From Pedobacter sp. Hv1 (lineage in GTDB: Bacteria > Bacteroidota > Bacteroidia > Sphingobacteriales > Sphingobacteriaceae), in contig NZ_LLWP01000001.1 of the NCBI RefSeq assembly GCF_001412215.1, forward strand, positions 620,001 to 684,000: a stretch of DNA of 64,000 nt. Direction: 5' to 3'. Under the pieces are notes generated by a model, which worked only from the letters and a program-made list of their open reading frames with translations, searched no databases and had not been told where the DNA came from. Shown here piece after piece: positions 26,470 through 35,531 of this stretch; position 1 is the stretch's first letter; each line of letters starts with the position of its first letter. Position numbers and translations under genes: made by a program.

Positions 26470-28074
26470 TTAGTTATTAATTTCTTCTACAATATTTTTA
26501 TTTAATTTTGGCACAGTATAATGACTTCTAATGTGCTCTAAAGTTACGATAATGCCTTTAGTATAAGCATTATGCTTGTAATTAAATATGGTCTCCAATA
26601 CATCGGGGTCTATATACCTCGAGTTTGAGCCATCAATAATTACATTTGTTTCATTTGGTATGCCAGTTAATAAAACCTGAATTGCGGCTTTATTCAAAAA
26701 CGACACTTCTTCTGCCAATTTGATCCTGATATTCTTTTTATTTCCCTCTTCTTGTATTTTATAGAAGTATGGGTTACGCATATTGGTGCGTAATAAATAA
26801 AATATAGAGAACAACATACCTACTGCTACACCTTTTAATAAATCGGTAAATACTACTGCAACTACAGTAATTACAAAAGGTAAAAATTGGTCCCAACCTT
26901 TATGGTACATGTGTTTGAATAGCGAAATTCTGGTCAGTTTATAACCTGTAACCAAAAGGATAGCTGCCAAACACGCCAACGGGATCATGTTAATTAACCC
27001 AGGGATAAACAATAATGACAACAACAACCAACAGCCATGAATAATAGATGACATTTTTGTTCTTGCACCCGAGTTTACGTTGGCAGAGCTTCGCACAATA
27101 ACCGAAGTCATTGGTAAACCACCCAACATACCACTGGTGATATTTCCGACACCTTGTGCCAATAACTCCCTATTTGTTGGCGTAACACGTTTAATTGGGT
27201 CGATTTTATCAACTGCCTCTACCCCTAAAAGGGTTTCTAAACTTGCTACAATAGCAATGGTACCTGCCACAATCCAAACTTCCTTATTGCCAATGGCAGA
27301 AAAATTTGGTGTATTGAACAGACCTAAAAACTCTCCCCAACCATTTACAATTGGAATGTTTACCATCTGTTCTGCTCTTAGTGCATAATCTGTTTGTTGA
27401 AAAGCTAAGCTTAGTCCAACACCCAAAATAACCACCAACAAAGGAGCAGGAACTACATTTACCTTTTTAATTTTTGGCCAAAAGATCAAAATCAGAATAG
27501 ATAACAAACTGATCACAATGGCACCCAAACTAAAGTGGCTCAAGGCATTGCCAATAGCAGAAAAGGTATTCTCTTTATCTCCTTGAAAGAATTCTTCATC
27601 TCCCAAGAAATCGCTATCTACACCTAAGGCATGCGGCAATTGTTTTAAAATAAGGATCAATCCAATAGCGGCCAACATCCCTTCGATTACACTTGATGGA
27701 AAGTAATTCCCAATAGTGCCGGCCTTAATAAGGCCGAGCACCAATTGAAAAACACCCGCCAAAACCAAAGCAAGCAAAAAGGTCTGATAGCTGCCCAATT
27801 GAGCAATACCACCTAAAACAATAACGGTTAATCCCGCAGCCGGACCACTTACACTAAGCTGCGATCCACTTACAAAACCTACTACGATACCACCAACGAT
27901 ACCTGCAATTAAACCTGCAAATAGCGGCGCACCAGAGGCCAATGCAATACCTAAACATAAAGGTAAGGCTACCAAAAACACTACTACACTTGATGGTAGA
28001 TCGCGTTTTAAATTCTTTTTTAATATATATTTCTTCACTTCGAACCTAGAAGAGGTCGAATTATTATTTTCCAT
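26470..28074 (-). CDS. SulP-family anion transporter (probable bicarbonate transporter)
   Basis: A 534-residue inner-membrane transporter. It has the SulP signature near the N-terminus (DLPSSVVVFLVALPLCLGIALASGAP), about 10-12 hydrophobic segments, and a C-terminal STAS domain from about residue 440 (EVSFLNKAAIQVLLTGIP ... NVIIDGSNSRYIDPDV). SulP proteins carry sulfate, bicarbonate, nitrate or dicarboxylates. Coupling to carbonic anhydrase in this operon points to bicarbonate, as in other bacterial SulP-CA pairs, but the substrate is inferred. Confidence 0.92.
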   Translation of the reverse strand: MENNNSTSSRFEVKKYILKKNLKRDLPSSVVVFLVALPLCLGIALASGAPLFAGLIAGIVGGIVVGFVSGSQLSVSGPAAGLTVIVLGGIAQLGSYQTFLLALVLAGVFQLVLGLIKAGTIGNYFPSSVIEGMLAAIGLILILKQLPHALGVDSDFLGDEEFFQGDKENTFSAIGNALSHFSLGAIVISLLSILILIFWPKIKKVNVVPAPLLVVILGVGLSLAFQQTDYALRAEQMVNIPIVNGWGEFLGLFNTPNFSAIGNKEVWIVAGTIAIVASLETLLGVEAVDKIDPIKRVTPTNRELLAQGVGNITSGMLGGLPMTSVIVRSSANVNSGARTKMSSIIHGCWLLLSLLFIPGLINMIPLACLAAILLVTGYKLTRISLFKHMYHKGWDQFLPFVITVVAVVFTDLLKGVAVGMLFSIFYLLRTNMRNPYFYKIQEEGNKKNIRIKLAEEVSFLNKAAIQVLLTGIPNETNVIIDGSNSRYIDPDVLETIFNYKHNAYTKGIIVTLEHIRSHYTVPKLNKNIVEEINN

Positions 28075-28113
28075 GACACTATGCGTTAAATTTTATAATT
28101 TTTAAGACATCAT

Positions 28114-28152
28114 ATTACCGCATGCAAAATAGAATGCATGATTGAAGGTAAT
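28114..28152. repeat. Two-tier inverted repeat upstream of the SulP gene
   Basis: An inner stem CATGCA (28121-28126)/TGCATG (28135-28140) lies inside an outer stem ATTACC (28114-28119)/GGTAAT (28147-28152). It lies between the small hypothetical gene at 28163 and the SulP start. It could be a terminator-like or regulatory hairpin; there is no T-run. Confidence 0.4.
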
Positions 28153-28162
28153 AAAATAAAAA

Positions 28163-28504
28163 CTAAGAAAAGTTAGGCGGCGGTGTTGGAACTTGTGGAT
28201 GATAAGGATCTACGTATCTCCGAAAATGATCTATAAAACTATTGTCAATCCCGTAATCGATTACTACAGGTACATAACTTAAATCACAACGATGAAACAT
28301 TAATTTATGATCGGCAAATTTGACATTGCCTTTGGCACCACTATCATCTCCATGATTTTCTACTTCAAGCTGCATAATTACGGCATTCATTAAACTCTTG
28401 TCTAAATGCGCAAAAAATACAGGGGCACCAGAAATTACCATCTTTGCAGTAAAGATGCCCATAAAGGCAATTACTATAAGTATACGGTATTTTCTCAAAA
28501 ACAT
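28163..28504 (-). CDS. Hypothetical protein with one N-terminal membrane segment
   Basis: A 113-residue protein that I do not recognise. It begins MFLRKYRILIVIAFMGIFTAK, a basic start plus a hydrophobic segment (signal anchor or uncleaved signal peptide), and continues as a soluble domain with a single Cys (MFHRCDLSYVPVVIDYG) and a Pro-rich end (HPQVPTPPPNFS). I chose ATG 28504 over 28546 because the -7 box lies at 28532-28539 and the transcript should begin near 28525. It lies just upstream of the SulP-carbonic anhydrase operon in the same orientation and may be transcribed with it. Confidence 0.6.
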   Translation of the reverse strand: MFLRKYRILIVIAFMGIFTAKMVISGAPVFFAHLDKSLMNAVIMQLEVENHGDDSGAKGNVKFADHKLMFHRCDLSYVPVVIDYGIDNSFIDHFRRYVDPYHPQVPTPPPNFS

Positions 28505-28531
28505 AAATCTTTTAAATTTGTTTGATTTCTT

Positions 28532-28564
28532 CAAAAATAGTTCCAAAACCCTTAAACTGACAAA
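28532..28564 (-). promoter_or_regulatory. Candidate promoter of the gene at 28163-28504
   Basis: On the minus strand, TTTG (28564-28561), a 21-bp spacer and TATTTTTG (28539-28532) match the consensus. It decides the start codon of the gene downstream. Confidence 0.55.
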
Positions 28565-28699
28565 TAAATTCGTAATTAAATTGTAAATTAAAACGAGATT
28601 TTTACAAAAAGGTGCTATTATCCATTAGTTAAAAAAAAGAAAATTATAAGATTAACAAGGTAATAACCGTAATTTCACCCCTCGAAACAAAAGTTTACC

Positions 28700-29938
28700 T
28701 TGATGAAAAAATATCTTATTTTATTTCTTCTCTTTTGCCCATTTCTAGGGTTTACCCAAAACAACAATGCGCCATCATCTTATGATCTTCATGACATTAA
28801 GATCACTGGTTATCTGCAAACCCAATTTCAAAAGGCACAATCTGCTGGCATTACCTCCTTTTCTGGTGGAGATTTCTCACCAAATAGTGATAGTCGTTTC
28901 ATGATCCGTAGAGGAAGGCTTAAAATTGATAGGGTTGATAAATATTCGAGCATCGTTTTTCAGATTGATGCTACCCAAAACGGTGTTAACCTGATGGATG
29001 CCTTTATACAGCTCCATGCGCCAAGTGTTAATGACTTCCTATTTACTGCAGGTTTATTTAACCGTCCGTTTGGTTATTCAATCATTTATTCTTCAGGTTA
29101 TAGAGACTTTCCGGAGAGAGCAAGGGTATTTCAAACTTTAATGCCCCGAGAAAGGGATTTGGGAGCAATGGTGACTTTCCATCCGAAGAAAATTGCCAAG
29201 TTCTTAATTGCCGATTTGGCAGTAGTTAATGGAAGCGGCTTATCTGCAAGAGATTACGATTCTAAAAAAGATGTCGTTGCCAATTTAAACTTCAAATTTG
29301 ACAGTTTGGCCAACAAAAAATTCCATGTTGCCTTTGGTGGCTCTATCTACAAGGGCACCGTACGCAGCAATACCGATACCTATTTTGAGGAAAAAAGTGG
29401 AAGTTTTACCACGAACACAAGTTCAGACAATGTTGGTAAAAACCTTAACCGCGAATATTTTGGTGCAAACCTACAGTTACAATACGACAATAGTTTTGGC
29501 ACCACCACTTTTAAAACCGAATATGTAGAAGGTACACAACCTGGAGTGGCCAATTCTGCCAGCATTGCAGGGCCTTATGCCAGTCAGAGTTTTGCTACGC
29601 AGCCGCTAACCAATTTATACCTCCGTCATTTTAACGGCTATTATTTCTGGTTAACCCAGCAAATTGCTAAAAGTAGGTTTACCGCTTTATTGGCTTATGA
29701 TGTATATGATCCAAATACTGACATTAGTGAAAGCAACATCGGCCTAGCAGGAAACAATACCACAGCAGGTGATATTAAATATAGCACTTTAGGCTATGGC
29801 CTTACCTGCTCGTTAAACAGCAGATTAAAACTAACGGTTTATAATGAACATGTGGTGAATGATGGTACCGCTTTATCAGCATACCAAAGCGATTTAAAAG
29901 ACAATGTCTTTACCACCCGTTTGCAGTACCGTTGGTAA
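28700..29938 (+). CDS. Phosphate-selective-type porin (OprO/OprP family)
   Basis: A 412-residue outer membrane porin with a signal peptide ([19 protein letters not shown]). The body matches the porin O/P family: [62 protein letters not shown] and a final strand TTRLQYRW ending on an aromatic residue. These trimeric barrels admit anions such as phosphate. It may start at the second Met (28703). A carboxyltransferase gene lies downstream on the same strand, with a 73-base gap and no clear terminator. Confidence 0.85.
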   Translation: MMKKYLILFLLFCPFLGFTQNNNAPSSYDLHDIKITGYLQTQFQKAQSAGITSFSGGDFSPNSDSRFMIRRGRLKIDRVDKYSSIVFQIDATQNGVNLMDAFIQLHAPSVNDFLFTAGLFNRPFGYSIIYSSGYRDFPERARVFQTLMPRERDLGAMVTFHPKKIAKFLIADLAVVNGSGLSARDYDSKKDVVANLNFKFDSLANKKFHVAFGGSIYKGTVRSNTDTYFEEKSGSFTTNTSSDNVGKNLNREYFGANLQLQYDNSFGTTTFKTEYVEGTQPGVANSASIAGPYASQSFATQPLTNLYLRHFNGYYFWLTQQIAKSRFTALLAYDVYDPNTDISESNIGLAGNNTTAGDIKYSTLGYGLTCSLNSRLKLTVYNEHVVNDGTALSAYQSDLKDNVFTTRLQYRW

Positions 29939-30011
29939 TATTATTTTTAAAATTGGCCAAAAATTAAGTTATTGCAATTCTTACAGCTTATTATCAAAGA
30001 AATTAAATACA

Positions 30012-31553
30012 ATGAAGAATAAGATAGAAATCTTACAAGATAAAATACAAAAAGCACATTTAGGTGGCGGACAGGCCAGAATAGATAGTCAACATAAAAA
30101 AGGAAAACTAACCGCTAGAGAACGTATCCATTTTTTAATGGACGAAGGCAGCTTTGAAGAAATTGGCATGTTGGTTACCCACCGCAGCACCGATTTTGGA
30201 ATGGAGCGTGAAAAGTATCTTGGTGATGGCGTGATTACTGGTTATGGCACAATTAACGGACGATTAACTTATGTTTTCTCTCAAGATTTTACCGTTTTTG
30301 GTGGTTCGCTTTCAGAAACACATGCCGAAAAAATTTGTAAGATAATGGAAATGGCCACTAAAAATGGGGCGCCAATTATCGGCTTAAATGATAGTGGTGG
30401 TGCACGTATCCAAGAAGGTGTAGTTTCATTGGGTGGTTATGCAGATATCTTTTACCGCAATGTGCAGGCATCGGGTGTTATCCCTCAATTGTCGGCCATT
30501 ATGGGCCCATGTGCCGGAGGTGCCGTTTACTCTCCTGCCATTACCGATTTCATTTTAATGGTCGAAAATACCTCTTACATGTTTGTAACAGGCCCAAATG
30601 TGGTAAAAACAGTTACCCATGAAGAAGTAAGCTCAGAAGAATTGGGTGGAGCCGTTACACATGCTACCAAATCTGGGGTTACCCACTTTGCTTGTGCCAA
30701 CGAATTGGAAGCCATTGGCCATGTTAAAAAATTATTGAGCTACATGCCACAAAATTGCGAAGAAACGCCTGCTAGCTTGCCTTATGAAATTGGAGACGAA
30801 AATCGCCCAGCCTTAAATGAGATTCTGCCTCAAAATGCTACCCAACCTTATGATATTAGAGATGTAATTTCTACAGTTGTTGATACCGATAGCTTTTTAG
30901 AAGTGCACAAAGACTATGCAGAAAACATGGTGGTTGGTTTTGCCCGTTTGGCAGGCCGAAGTTTAGGAATCGTAGCCAATCAGCCTGCCTATTTGGCTGG
31001 GGTTTTAGATAGCAACTCATCCACAAAGGCTGCACGTTTTGTCCGTTTTTGCGATTGTTTCAATATTCCATTATTGGTTCTCGAAGATGTACCTGGGTTT
31101 TTACCTGGCACAGATCAAGAGTGGAATGGAATTATTACCAATGGTGCTAAACTCTTATATGCCTTTAGCGAAGCAACGGTACCTCGTATTACGGTAATTA
31201 CCCGTAAAGCTTATGGTGGTGCTTATGATGTAATGAACTCTAAACATATTGGTGCCGACATGAACTATGCATGGCCAACTGCCGAGATTGCCGTAATGGG
31301 TGCCAAGGGTGCTGCAGAAATCATCTTTAAAAAAGAGATCACTTCAGCCGAAGACCCGCAAGAGAAATGGTTGGAAAAAGAGAAATTATATTCTGATATT
31401 TTCGCTAATCCTTACCGTGCTGCCGAACGTGGTTTTGTTGATGAAGTAATTGAGCCTTCACAAACACGCATCAAGCTGATCAAAGCGTTTAAAATGCTAG
31501 AGAACAAAGTGGTGAACAACCCTAGAAAAAAACACGGGAATATCCCATTATAA
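30012..31553 (+). CDS. Acyl-CoA carboxylase carboxyltransferase (beta) subunit
   Basis: A 513-residue carboxyltransferase of the propionyl-/methylmalonyl-CoA family, which moves a carboxyl group between carboxybiotin and an acyl-CoA. Features: [20 protein letters not shown] at the start, the N-terminal oxyanion Gly-Gly pairs [14 protein letters not shown] and [11 protein letters not shown], and the C-terminal half [17 protein letters not shown] and [14 protein letters not shown]. The length is normal for PccB/MmdA. It is not beside a biotin carboxylase or biotin carrier gene. I start at ATG 30012; the open frame continues upstream to 29904 but overlaps the porin's end. Confidence 0.93.
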   Translation: MKNKIEILQDKIQKAHLGGGQARIDSQHKKGKLTARERIHFLMDEGSFEEIGMLVTHRSTDFGMEREKYLGDGVITGYGTINGRLTYVFSQDFTVFGGSLSETHAEKICKIMEMATKNGAPIIGLNDSGGARIQEGVVSLGGYADIFYRNVQASGVIPQLSAIMGPCAGGAVYSPAITDFILMVENTSYMFVTGPNVVKTVTHEEVSSEELGGAVTHATKSGVTHFACANELEAIGHVKKLLSYMPQNCEETPASLPYEIGDENRPALNEILPQNATQPYDIRDVISTVVDTDSFLEVHKDYAENMVVGFARLAGRSLGIVANQPAYLAGVLDSNSSTKAARFVRFCDCFNIPLLVLEDVPGFLPGTDQEWNGIITNGAKLLYAFSEATVPRITVITRKAYGGAYDVMNSKHIGADMNYAWPTAEIAVMGAKGAAEIIFKKEITSAEDPQEKWLEKEKLYSDIFANPYRAAERGFVDEVIEPSQTRIKLIKAFKMLENKVVNNPRKKHGNIPL

Positions 31554-31623
31554 GGCAAAGGGTGTAAGGTATAGGGCTTAGGGCTCTTTGCAACCTTACA
31601 CCTTAAACCCTAAACCTCATACC
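31554..31623. repeat. Word-repeat intergenic element with complementary arms
   Basis: The gap before the MFS gene is made of short near-repeats (GGTGTAAGGTATAGGGCTTAGGG, then CCTTACACCTTAAACCC...). The two halves are complementary: GGTGTAAGGT (31561-31570) pairs with ACCTTACACC (31593-31602), GCAAAG (31555-31560) with CTTTGC (31586-31591), and the 16 bases at 31568-31583 with 31608-31623 at 13 of 16 positions. Purpose unknown. Confidence 0.55.
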
Positions 31624-31626
31624 TCA

Positions 31627-32796
31627 ATGTTAAAGAGAGCCGATATCTTATTAATGGCCTTTTGTACTGGCCTTATCGTTGCAAATATCTATTACTGCCA
31701 ACCCTTAGTGATTTTGGTGGCCAAAGAGTTTAATTTAACCGAAACTTTTGCCGGGCGGATTACTTACCTCACTCAAGCTGGTTATGCTTTAGGCTTATTC
31801 CTATTGGTGCCGTTGGGTGATATGTTTGAGCGCAAAAAGCAGATCCTGATCATTACAGGATTAGCCATATTGGCCTTACTTATTGCTGCATTTTCCCACA
31901 CTTTTTTACTGTTACAAGTGGCTAGTGTATTAATTGGCGCCTGCTCTATCGTACCCCAACTGATTTTGCCTTTGGCAGCCAATTTAAGTAACGACGAAAA
32001 TCGTGGGCATAACATTGGGATCATTATGAGCGGTTTGCTTGTCGGTATTTTGGCCTCAAGAGCAGTAAGTGGCAGTATTGGCTTTTGGTTAGGCTGGCGG
32101 GCGGTTTATTTTATTGCTGCAGGCATTTGCGTTTTGTTAATTGCACTAATGGCTAAACGTTTTCCGCAGAGCTACCCCTCTTTTAAAGGTACTTATAAAG
32201 AGTTGATGAACTCTATGTTTGGTTATATCAAAACCCAACCTGTTTTAAGAGAGACTTCCATCATCAACTTTTTGGCTTTTGCCATCATCAGCGCATTCTG
32301 GACTACCATGGTTTTGTTTTTGGCAAATCCACCATTCAGTTTCCAGACCTTACAAATCGGTTTATTTGGCATTGCAGGAGCAGCAGGAGCATTGGCTGCA
32401 CCATTGGTAGGCAAATTAAGTGATGCAGGTAATCCACGTAAAAATTTGATGATTGGTTTCATTCTTCAAATTGTTAGTGTGGCCTTATTCTACTTTACAG
32501 GAAGTTATCTTTATCTTTTTGTAATCGGCATTGTATTGATCGACATTGGTCAACAGGCCATTCATGTAACTAACCAGACCCGAATTTACATGCTCATTCC
32601 TGAAGCTAGAAATCGGTTAAATACCATTTTTATGTCGGTAAGTTTTATTGGAGCCAGTTGTGGTTCTGCTTTAGGTTTATGGCTTTGGGATATGGGTGGT
32701 TGGAACATGTTCTGTTACGGAATTACTGCCATTATTATCCTGAACATGTTGATTTATAAATTCTATTCGAATAAAAACTTTAAATCTGTGGCATAA
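31627..32796 (+). CDS. MFS transporter (drug:proton antiporter-like)
   Basis: A 389-residue major facilitator with about 12 hydrophobic helices. It begins LMAFCTGLIVANIYYCQPLV and has the loop 2-3 motif GDMFERKKQI of proton antiporters, plus helix 4 and 5 motifs typical of the YfcJ/ProP-like exporters in this phylum. It probably expels a small molecule; the ligand is unknown. I start at ATG 31627; the upstream in-frame extension is in the word-repeat element. The GNAT gene follows immediately. Confidence 0.88.
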   Translation: MLKRADILLMAFCTGLIVANIYYCQPLVILVAKEFNLTETFAGRITYLTQAGYALGLFLLVPLGDMFERKKQILIITGLAILALLIAAFSHTFLLLQVASVLIGACSIVPQLILPLAANLSNDENRGHNIGIIMSGLLVGILASRAVSGSIGFWLGWRAVYFIAAGICVLLIALMAKRFPQSYPSFKGTYKELMNSMFGYIKTQPVLRETSIINFLAFAIISAFWTTMVLFLANPPFSFQTLQIGLFGIAGAAGALAAPLVGKLSDAGNPRKNLMIGFILQIVSVALFYFTGSYLYLFVIGIVLIDIGQQAIHVTNQTRIYMLIPEARNRLNTIFMSVSFIGASCGSALGLWLWDMGGWNMFCYGITAIIILNMLIYKFYSNKNFKSVA

Positions 32797-32797
32797 G

Positions 32798-33208
32798 GTG
32801 GCAGTGGTAGAACAAATATTCCCCTCACTTACCTGGCGCATTCGGCATTTAACCATGTATCCAGAAAAGCCTTACGATTTTGTAAAGCTCGAAAATGATT
32901 TTGATGGGATTCATTTTGGCATTTATGTAGATTATGAACTTACAGGTGTTGTTTCATTATTTGTAACGGATGGTGTTGGACAGTTTAGAAAGTTTGCTGT
33001 TTTGCCAGAGGCACAGCACCACGGCCTAGGTTCGCAACTGTTAACTTACCTCATCGATTTTTGTAAAGTTCAAAAACTGACAAAACTCTGGTGCAATGCC
33101 CGTGTAAATGCAAAAGAATTTTATGTTAAATTTGGCTTTTGCGAAACGGACCAAACCTACACCGCAAGTGGTTTCGATTTCGTAAAAATGGAGCTAGAAA
33201 TAGTTTAA
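32798..33208 (+). CDS. GNAT-family N-acetyltransferase
   Basis: A 136-residue acetyltransferase with the GNAT core: FRKFAVLPEAQHHGLGSQLLTYLIDF contains the acetyl-CoA motif (Q/R-x-x-G-x-G/A, here QHHGLGSQL). The C-terminus FYVKFGFCETDQTY is the usual beta6-alpha4 element. The start appears to be GTG at 32798, one base after the MFS stop codon, so it is translated with the transporter gene. The acceptor substrate is unknown. Confidence 0.85.
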   Translation: MAVVEQIFPSLTWRIRHLTMYPEKPYDFVKLENDFDGIHFGIYVDYELTGVVSLFVTDGVGQFRKFAVLPEAQHHGLGSQLLTYLIDFCKVQKLTKLWCNARVNAKEFYVKFGFCETDQTYTASGFDFVKMELEIV

Positions 33209-33282
33209 ACATAAGGTAGATCAAAGATCAACTTTGTGTAATTTGTAGTCTTAATCATAAATTGGTGTAATTATATTTAACT

Positions 33283-34401
33283 ATGGCAAAGAAAAAAGAA
33301 GAAGAAAATAAGAAAAAACACGTTCCAGTAGTGACCAAAAAATCATTACAGTTTTTAGAAGCCTATATCAACAACCCCGCCCCAACTGGTTATGAGTGGG
33401 GAGGTCAAAAACTTTGGTTAGATTATTTAAAACCATATATCGACGAGCATTTTATAGACAATTATGGCACTGCAGTTGGGGTAATTAACCCAAAAGCCAG
33501 CTATAAAGTGGTAATTGAGGCACATGCCGATGAAATTTCTTGGTATGTGAACTACATTACCAGTGATGGTTTGATCTATGTGATTCGTAATGGTGGTTCT
33601 GATCATCAAATTGCACCATCTAAACGGGTAAATATCCATACAGAAAAAGGCATGGTTAAAGCTGTTTTTGGTTGGCCAGCCATCCACACTCGTAGTGGCG
33701 AAAAAGAAGAAGCTCCTGCTTTAAAAAACATCTTTTTAGATTGTGGTTGTACTACCAAAGAAGAAGTAGAAAAATTAGGCATCCATGTAGGCTGCGTCAT
33801 TACATACGAAGATGAATTTATGGTTTTAAACGACCGTTACTACGTGGGTCGTGCGCTAGATAACCGTGCTGGTGGTTTTATGATTGCCGAAGTAGCTCGT
33901 TTGTTAAAAGAAAACAAGAAAAAACTCCCATTTGCTTTATATATCGTTAACTCGGTACAAGAAGAAATTGGTTTACGTGGTGCCGAAATGATTGCGCAAC
34001 GCATTAAACCGAATGTGGCCATCGTAACAGATGTAACACACGATACCACTACCCCAATGATCAGTAAAATTACACAAGGTGATTTATCATGTGGTAAAGG
34101 TCCGGTAGTTTCTTATGCACCAGCAGTACAAACCAATTTGAATAAATTGCTGATCAAAACAGCGGAGAAAAACGATATCCCTTTCCAACGTCAGGCTTCT
34201 TCTCGTTCTACCGGAACAGATACCGATGCCTTTGCGTATTCAAATGGCGGAGTTCCTTCGGCATTGATCTCTTTACCTTTGCGCTACATGCACACAACAG
34301 TAGAAATGGTACATAAAGAAGATGTCGACAATGTGATCAGCTTAATTTACGAAAGTTTATTGAACATTAAGGCTGATCAAGATTTTAGAGAATTTAAGTA
34401 A
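33283..34401 (+). CDS. M42-family metallopeptidase (aminopeptidase)
   Basis: A 372-residue cytoplasmic peptidase of the M42 (TET/glutamyl aminopeptidase) family. The two-zinc site is visible: His in VIEAHADEI, bridging Asp in RALDNRAGG, catalytic Glu pair in VQEEIGLRGA, Asp in VTDVTHDTT, and His in YMHTTVE near the end. It removes N-terminal residues from peptides as a large assembly. The first 15 residues are unusually lysine/glutamate-rich (KKKEEENKKK), probably disordered. A small membrane protein follows 43 bases later. Confidence 0.93.
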   Translation: MAKKKEEENKKKHVPVVTKKSLQFLEAYINNPAPTGYEWGGQKLWLDYLKPYIDEHFIDNYGTAVGVINPKASYKVVIEAHADEISWYVNYITSDGLIYVIRNGGSDHQIAPSKRVNIHTEKGMVKAVFGWPAIHTRSGEKEEAPALKNIFLDCGCTTKEEVEKLGIHVGCVITYEDEFMVLNDRYYVGRALDNRAGGFMIAEVARLLKENKKKLPFALYIVNSVQEEIGLRGAEMIAQRIKPNVAIVTDVTHDTTTPMISKITQGDLSCGKGPVVSYAPAVQTNLNKLLIKTAEKNDIPFQRQASSRSTGTDTDAFAYSNGGVPSALISLPLRYMHTTVEMVHKEDVDNVISLIYESLLNIKADQDFREFK

Positions 34402-34444
34402 AAACAGAAAGCACTAAAATTGGGTGCTACTGAAACCAAAGAAC

Positions 34445-34720
34445 ATGACTACAGCAATCAAAATAGATTACAAGAAAATCATCATTTCAACATTGATAAA
34501 GATGTTGGTCGTTGTGATCCTTGTTTTCACGCTCAATAACTGGGGCCAAATTAAGCAAAGCTTTGGTGGTGATGTTCCTCCATTGCAGAGCTGGATGAAA
34601 GAAACATTTACCTCCAATAATTTAATTGTAATGGTGGTTTTAACCCTGTTCTTTTTCTTTAGAACATACGTATTACATAAAAAATTGGCCGAAAAACGGT
34701 CAAACTATACAGCATTATAA
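34445..34720 (+). CDS. Small two-span membrane protein
   Basis: A 91-residue protein with two hydrophobic segments (TLIKMLVVVILVFTLNNW and LIVMVVLTLFFFFRTYVL) joined by a short polar loop, and a basic C-terminus (HKKLAEKRSN). No family recognised. I start at ATG 34445; a slightly longer start at 34424 is possible. A strong terminator follows, so it may share the M42 peptidase transcript. Confidence 0.65.
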   Translation: MTTAIKIDYKKIIISTLIKMLVVVILVFTLNNWGQIKQSFGGDVPPLQSWMKETFTSNNLIVMVVLTLFFFFRTYVLHKKLAEKRSNYTAL

Positions 34721-34724
34721 AAAT

Positions 34725-34757
34725 AAAGGTCTAAGTTTAATTTCTTAGACCTTTTTT
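34725..34757 (+). terminator. Intrinsic terminator
   Basis: AAAGGTCTAAG (34725-34735) pairs with CTTAGACCTTT (34744-34754) around an 8-nt loop, followed by a T-run to 34757, right after the small membrane protein. Confidence 0.85.
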
Positions 34758-34857
34758 ATGACCTCAGCAACCCAAACAGAATGCTCCACAATAAAACATT
34801 CATCTTCCAGCTATCTTTTGTTGAACTGTTTAAGCAGTAAATCAGTATTTTAACTAC

Positions 34858-34888
34858 TTGTATTCTTTGTTTACAAACACTATTTTTG
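34858..34888 (+). promoter_or_regulatory. Candidate promoter of the ECF sigma gene
   Basis: TTG at 34858-34860, a 20-bp spacer and TATTTTTG at 34881-34888 match the Bacteroidota housekeeping consensus. The transcript would start near 34895, which agrees with the unusual TTG start codon at 34916. The sigma factor thus looks constitutively made. Confidence 0.6.
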
Positions 34889-34915
34889 GTAACTCAACAT
34901 ATTTTAATAACCTAA

Positions 34916-35467
34916 TTGCCTAAAAGTATACATACCGTAAATTCATTTGAAAAATTGTTTAAGGACAACTATGCCAAACTATGTCATTTTGCATTGCAGT
35001 TTTTAAAGGATGAGGATATGTCAAAAGATATCGTTCAAGAAACGTTTGCTGCCTTTTGGGATGCCCAAGAAACCCTACAACTTGAGGAGAAAGCCATCAA
35101 TAGTTTTTTATATACTTCGGTTAGGAATGCCTGTTTCAACAAACTGCGCAGGTTAAAACTAGAGAATACTTACCTCAACAACCAAGATGCAGACCCAATA
35201 GAAGATGCCATTGGATTAAATGCCATGATCAGGTCTGAGGTAATTGCAGAGTTGCACAAAGTGATTACTACCCTACCTAAAAACTGTCAGACCATATTTA
35301 GGATGGGCTATTTAGAAGGCCTAAAAAACCCACAAATTGCCCAAGAGCTCGGCATTAGCATCAATACGGTAAAAACACAAAAAAAACGAGGCCTACAATT
35401 GCTAAAAATGCGAGTAAATCCAGATTTTTTAGTGCTGGCAACTGCTATGCTCCTCATCAAAAATTAA
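34916..35467 (+). CDS. ECF RNA polymerase sigma factor (FecI-like)
   Basis: A 183-residue extracytoplasmic-function sigma factor. Region 2 starts at FEKLFKDNYAKLCHFALQFL and includes DEDMSKDIVQETFAAFWD; region 4 is AELHKVITTLPKNCQTIFRM...LGISINTVKTQKKRGLQLLK, with a helix-turn-helix. The start seems to be TTG at 34916, since no ATG lies before region 2 and the predicted transcript start fits. With the next two genes it forms a sigma/anti-sigma/SusC relay, in which signal from the receptor releases the sigma factor to express the uptake genes. Confidence 0.93.
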   Translation: MPKSIHTVNSFEKLFKDNYAKLCHFALQFLKDEDMSKDIVQETFAAFWDAQETLQLEEKAINSFLYTSVRNACFNKLRRLKLENTYLNNQDADPIEDAIGLNAMIRSEVIAELHKVITTLPKNCQTIFRMGYLEGLKNPQIAQELGISINTVKTQKKRGLQLLKMRVNPDFLVLATAMLLIKN

Positions 35468-35484
35468 TCAGCTAAAAATAATTT

Positions 35485-35523
35485 AATTCTTTTTCACCCC
35501 TTTTTGCTTTTCAAGTTTCTTAT
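35485..35523 (+). other. Pyrimidine-rich leader between the sigma and anti-sigma genes
   Basis: The 64-base gap before fecR is dominated by a pyrimidine-rich stretch (TTTTTCACCCCTTTTTGCTT...). I have no firm explanation: it may affect translation of the anti-sigma factor or simply be spacer. Confidence 0.3.
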
Positions 35524-35531
35524 CAATAGAT

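Noticed and set aside
34757..34855. A 32-codon open frame after the terminator at 34725-34757
   Set aside because: Its start codon is in the terminator's tail and the composition (Ser/Thr-rich, no pattern) gives no support.
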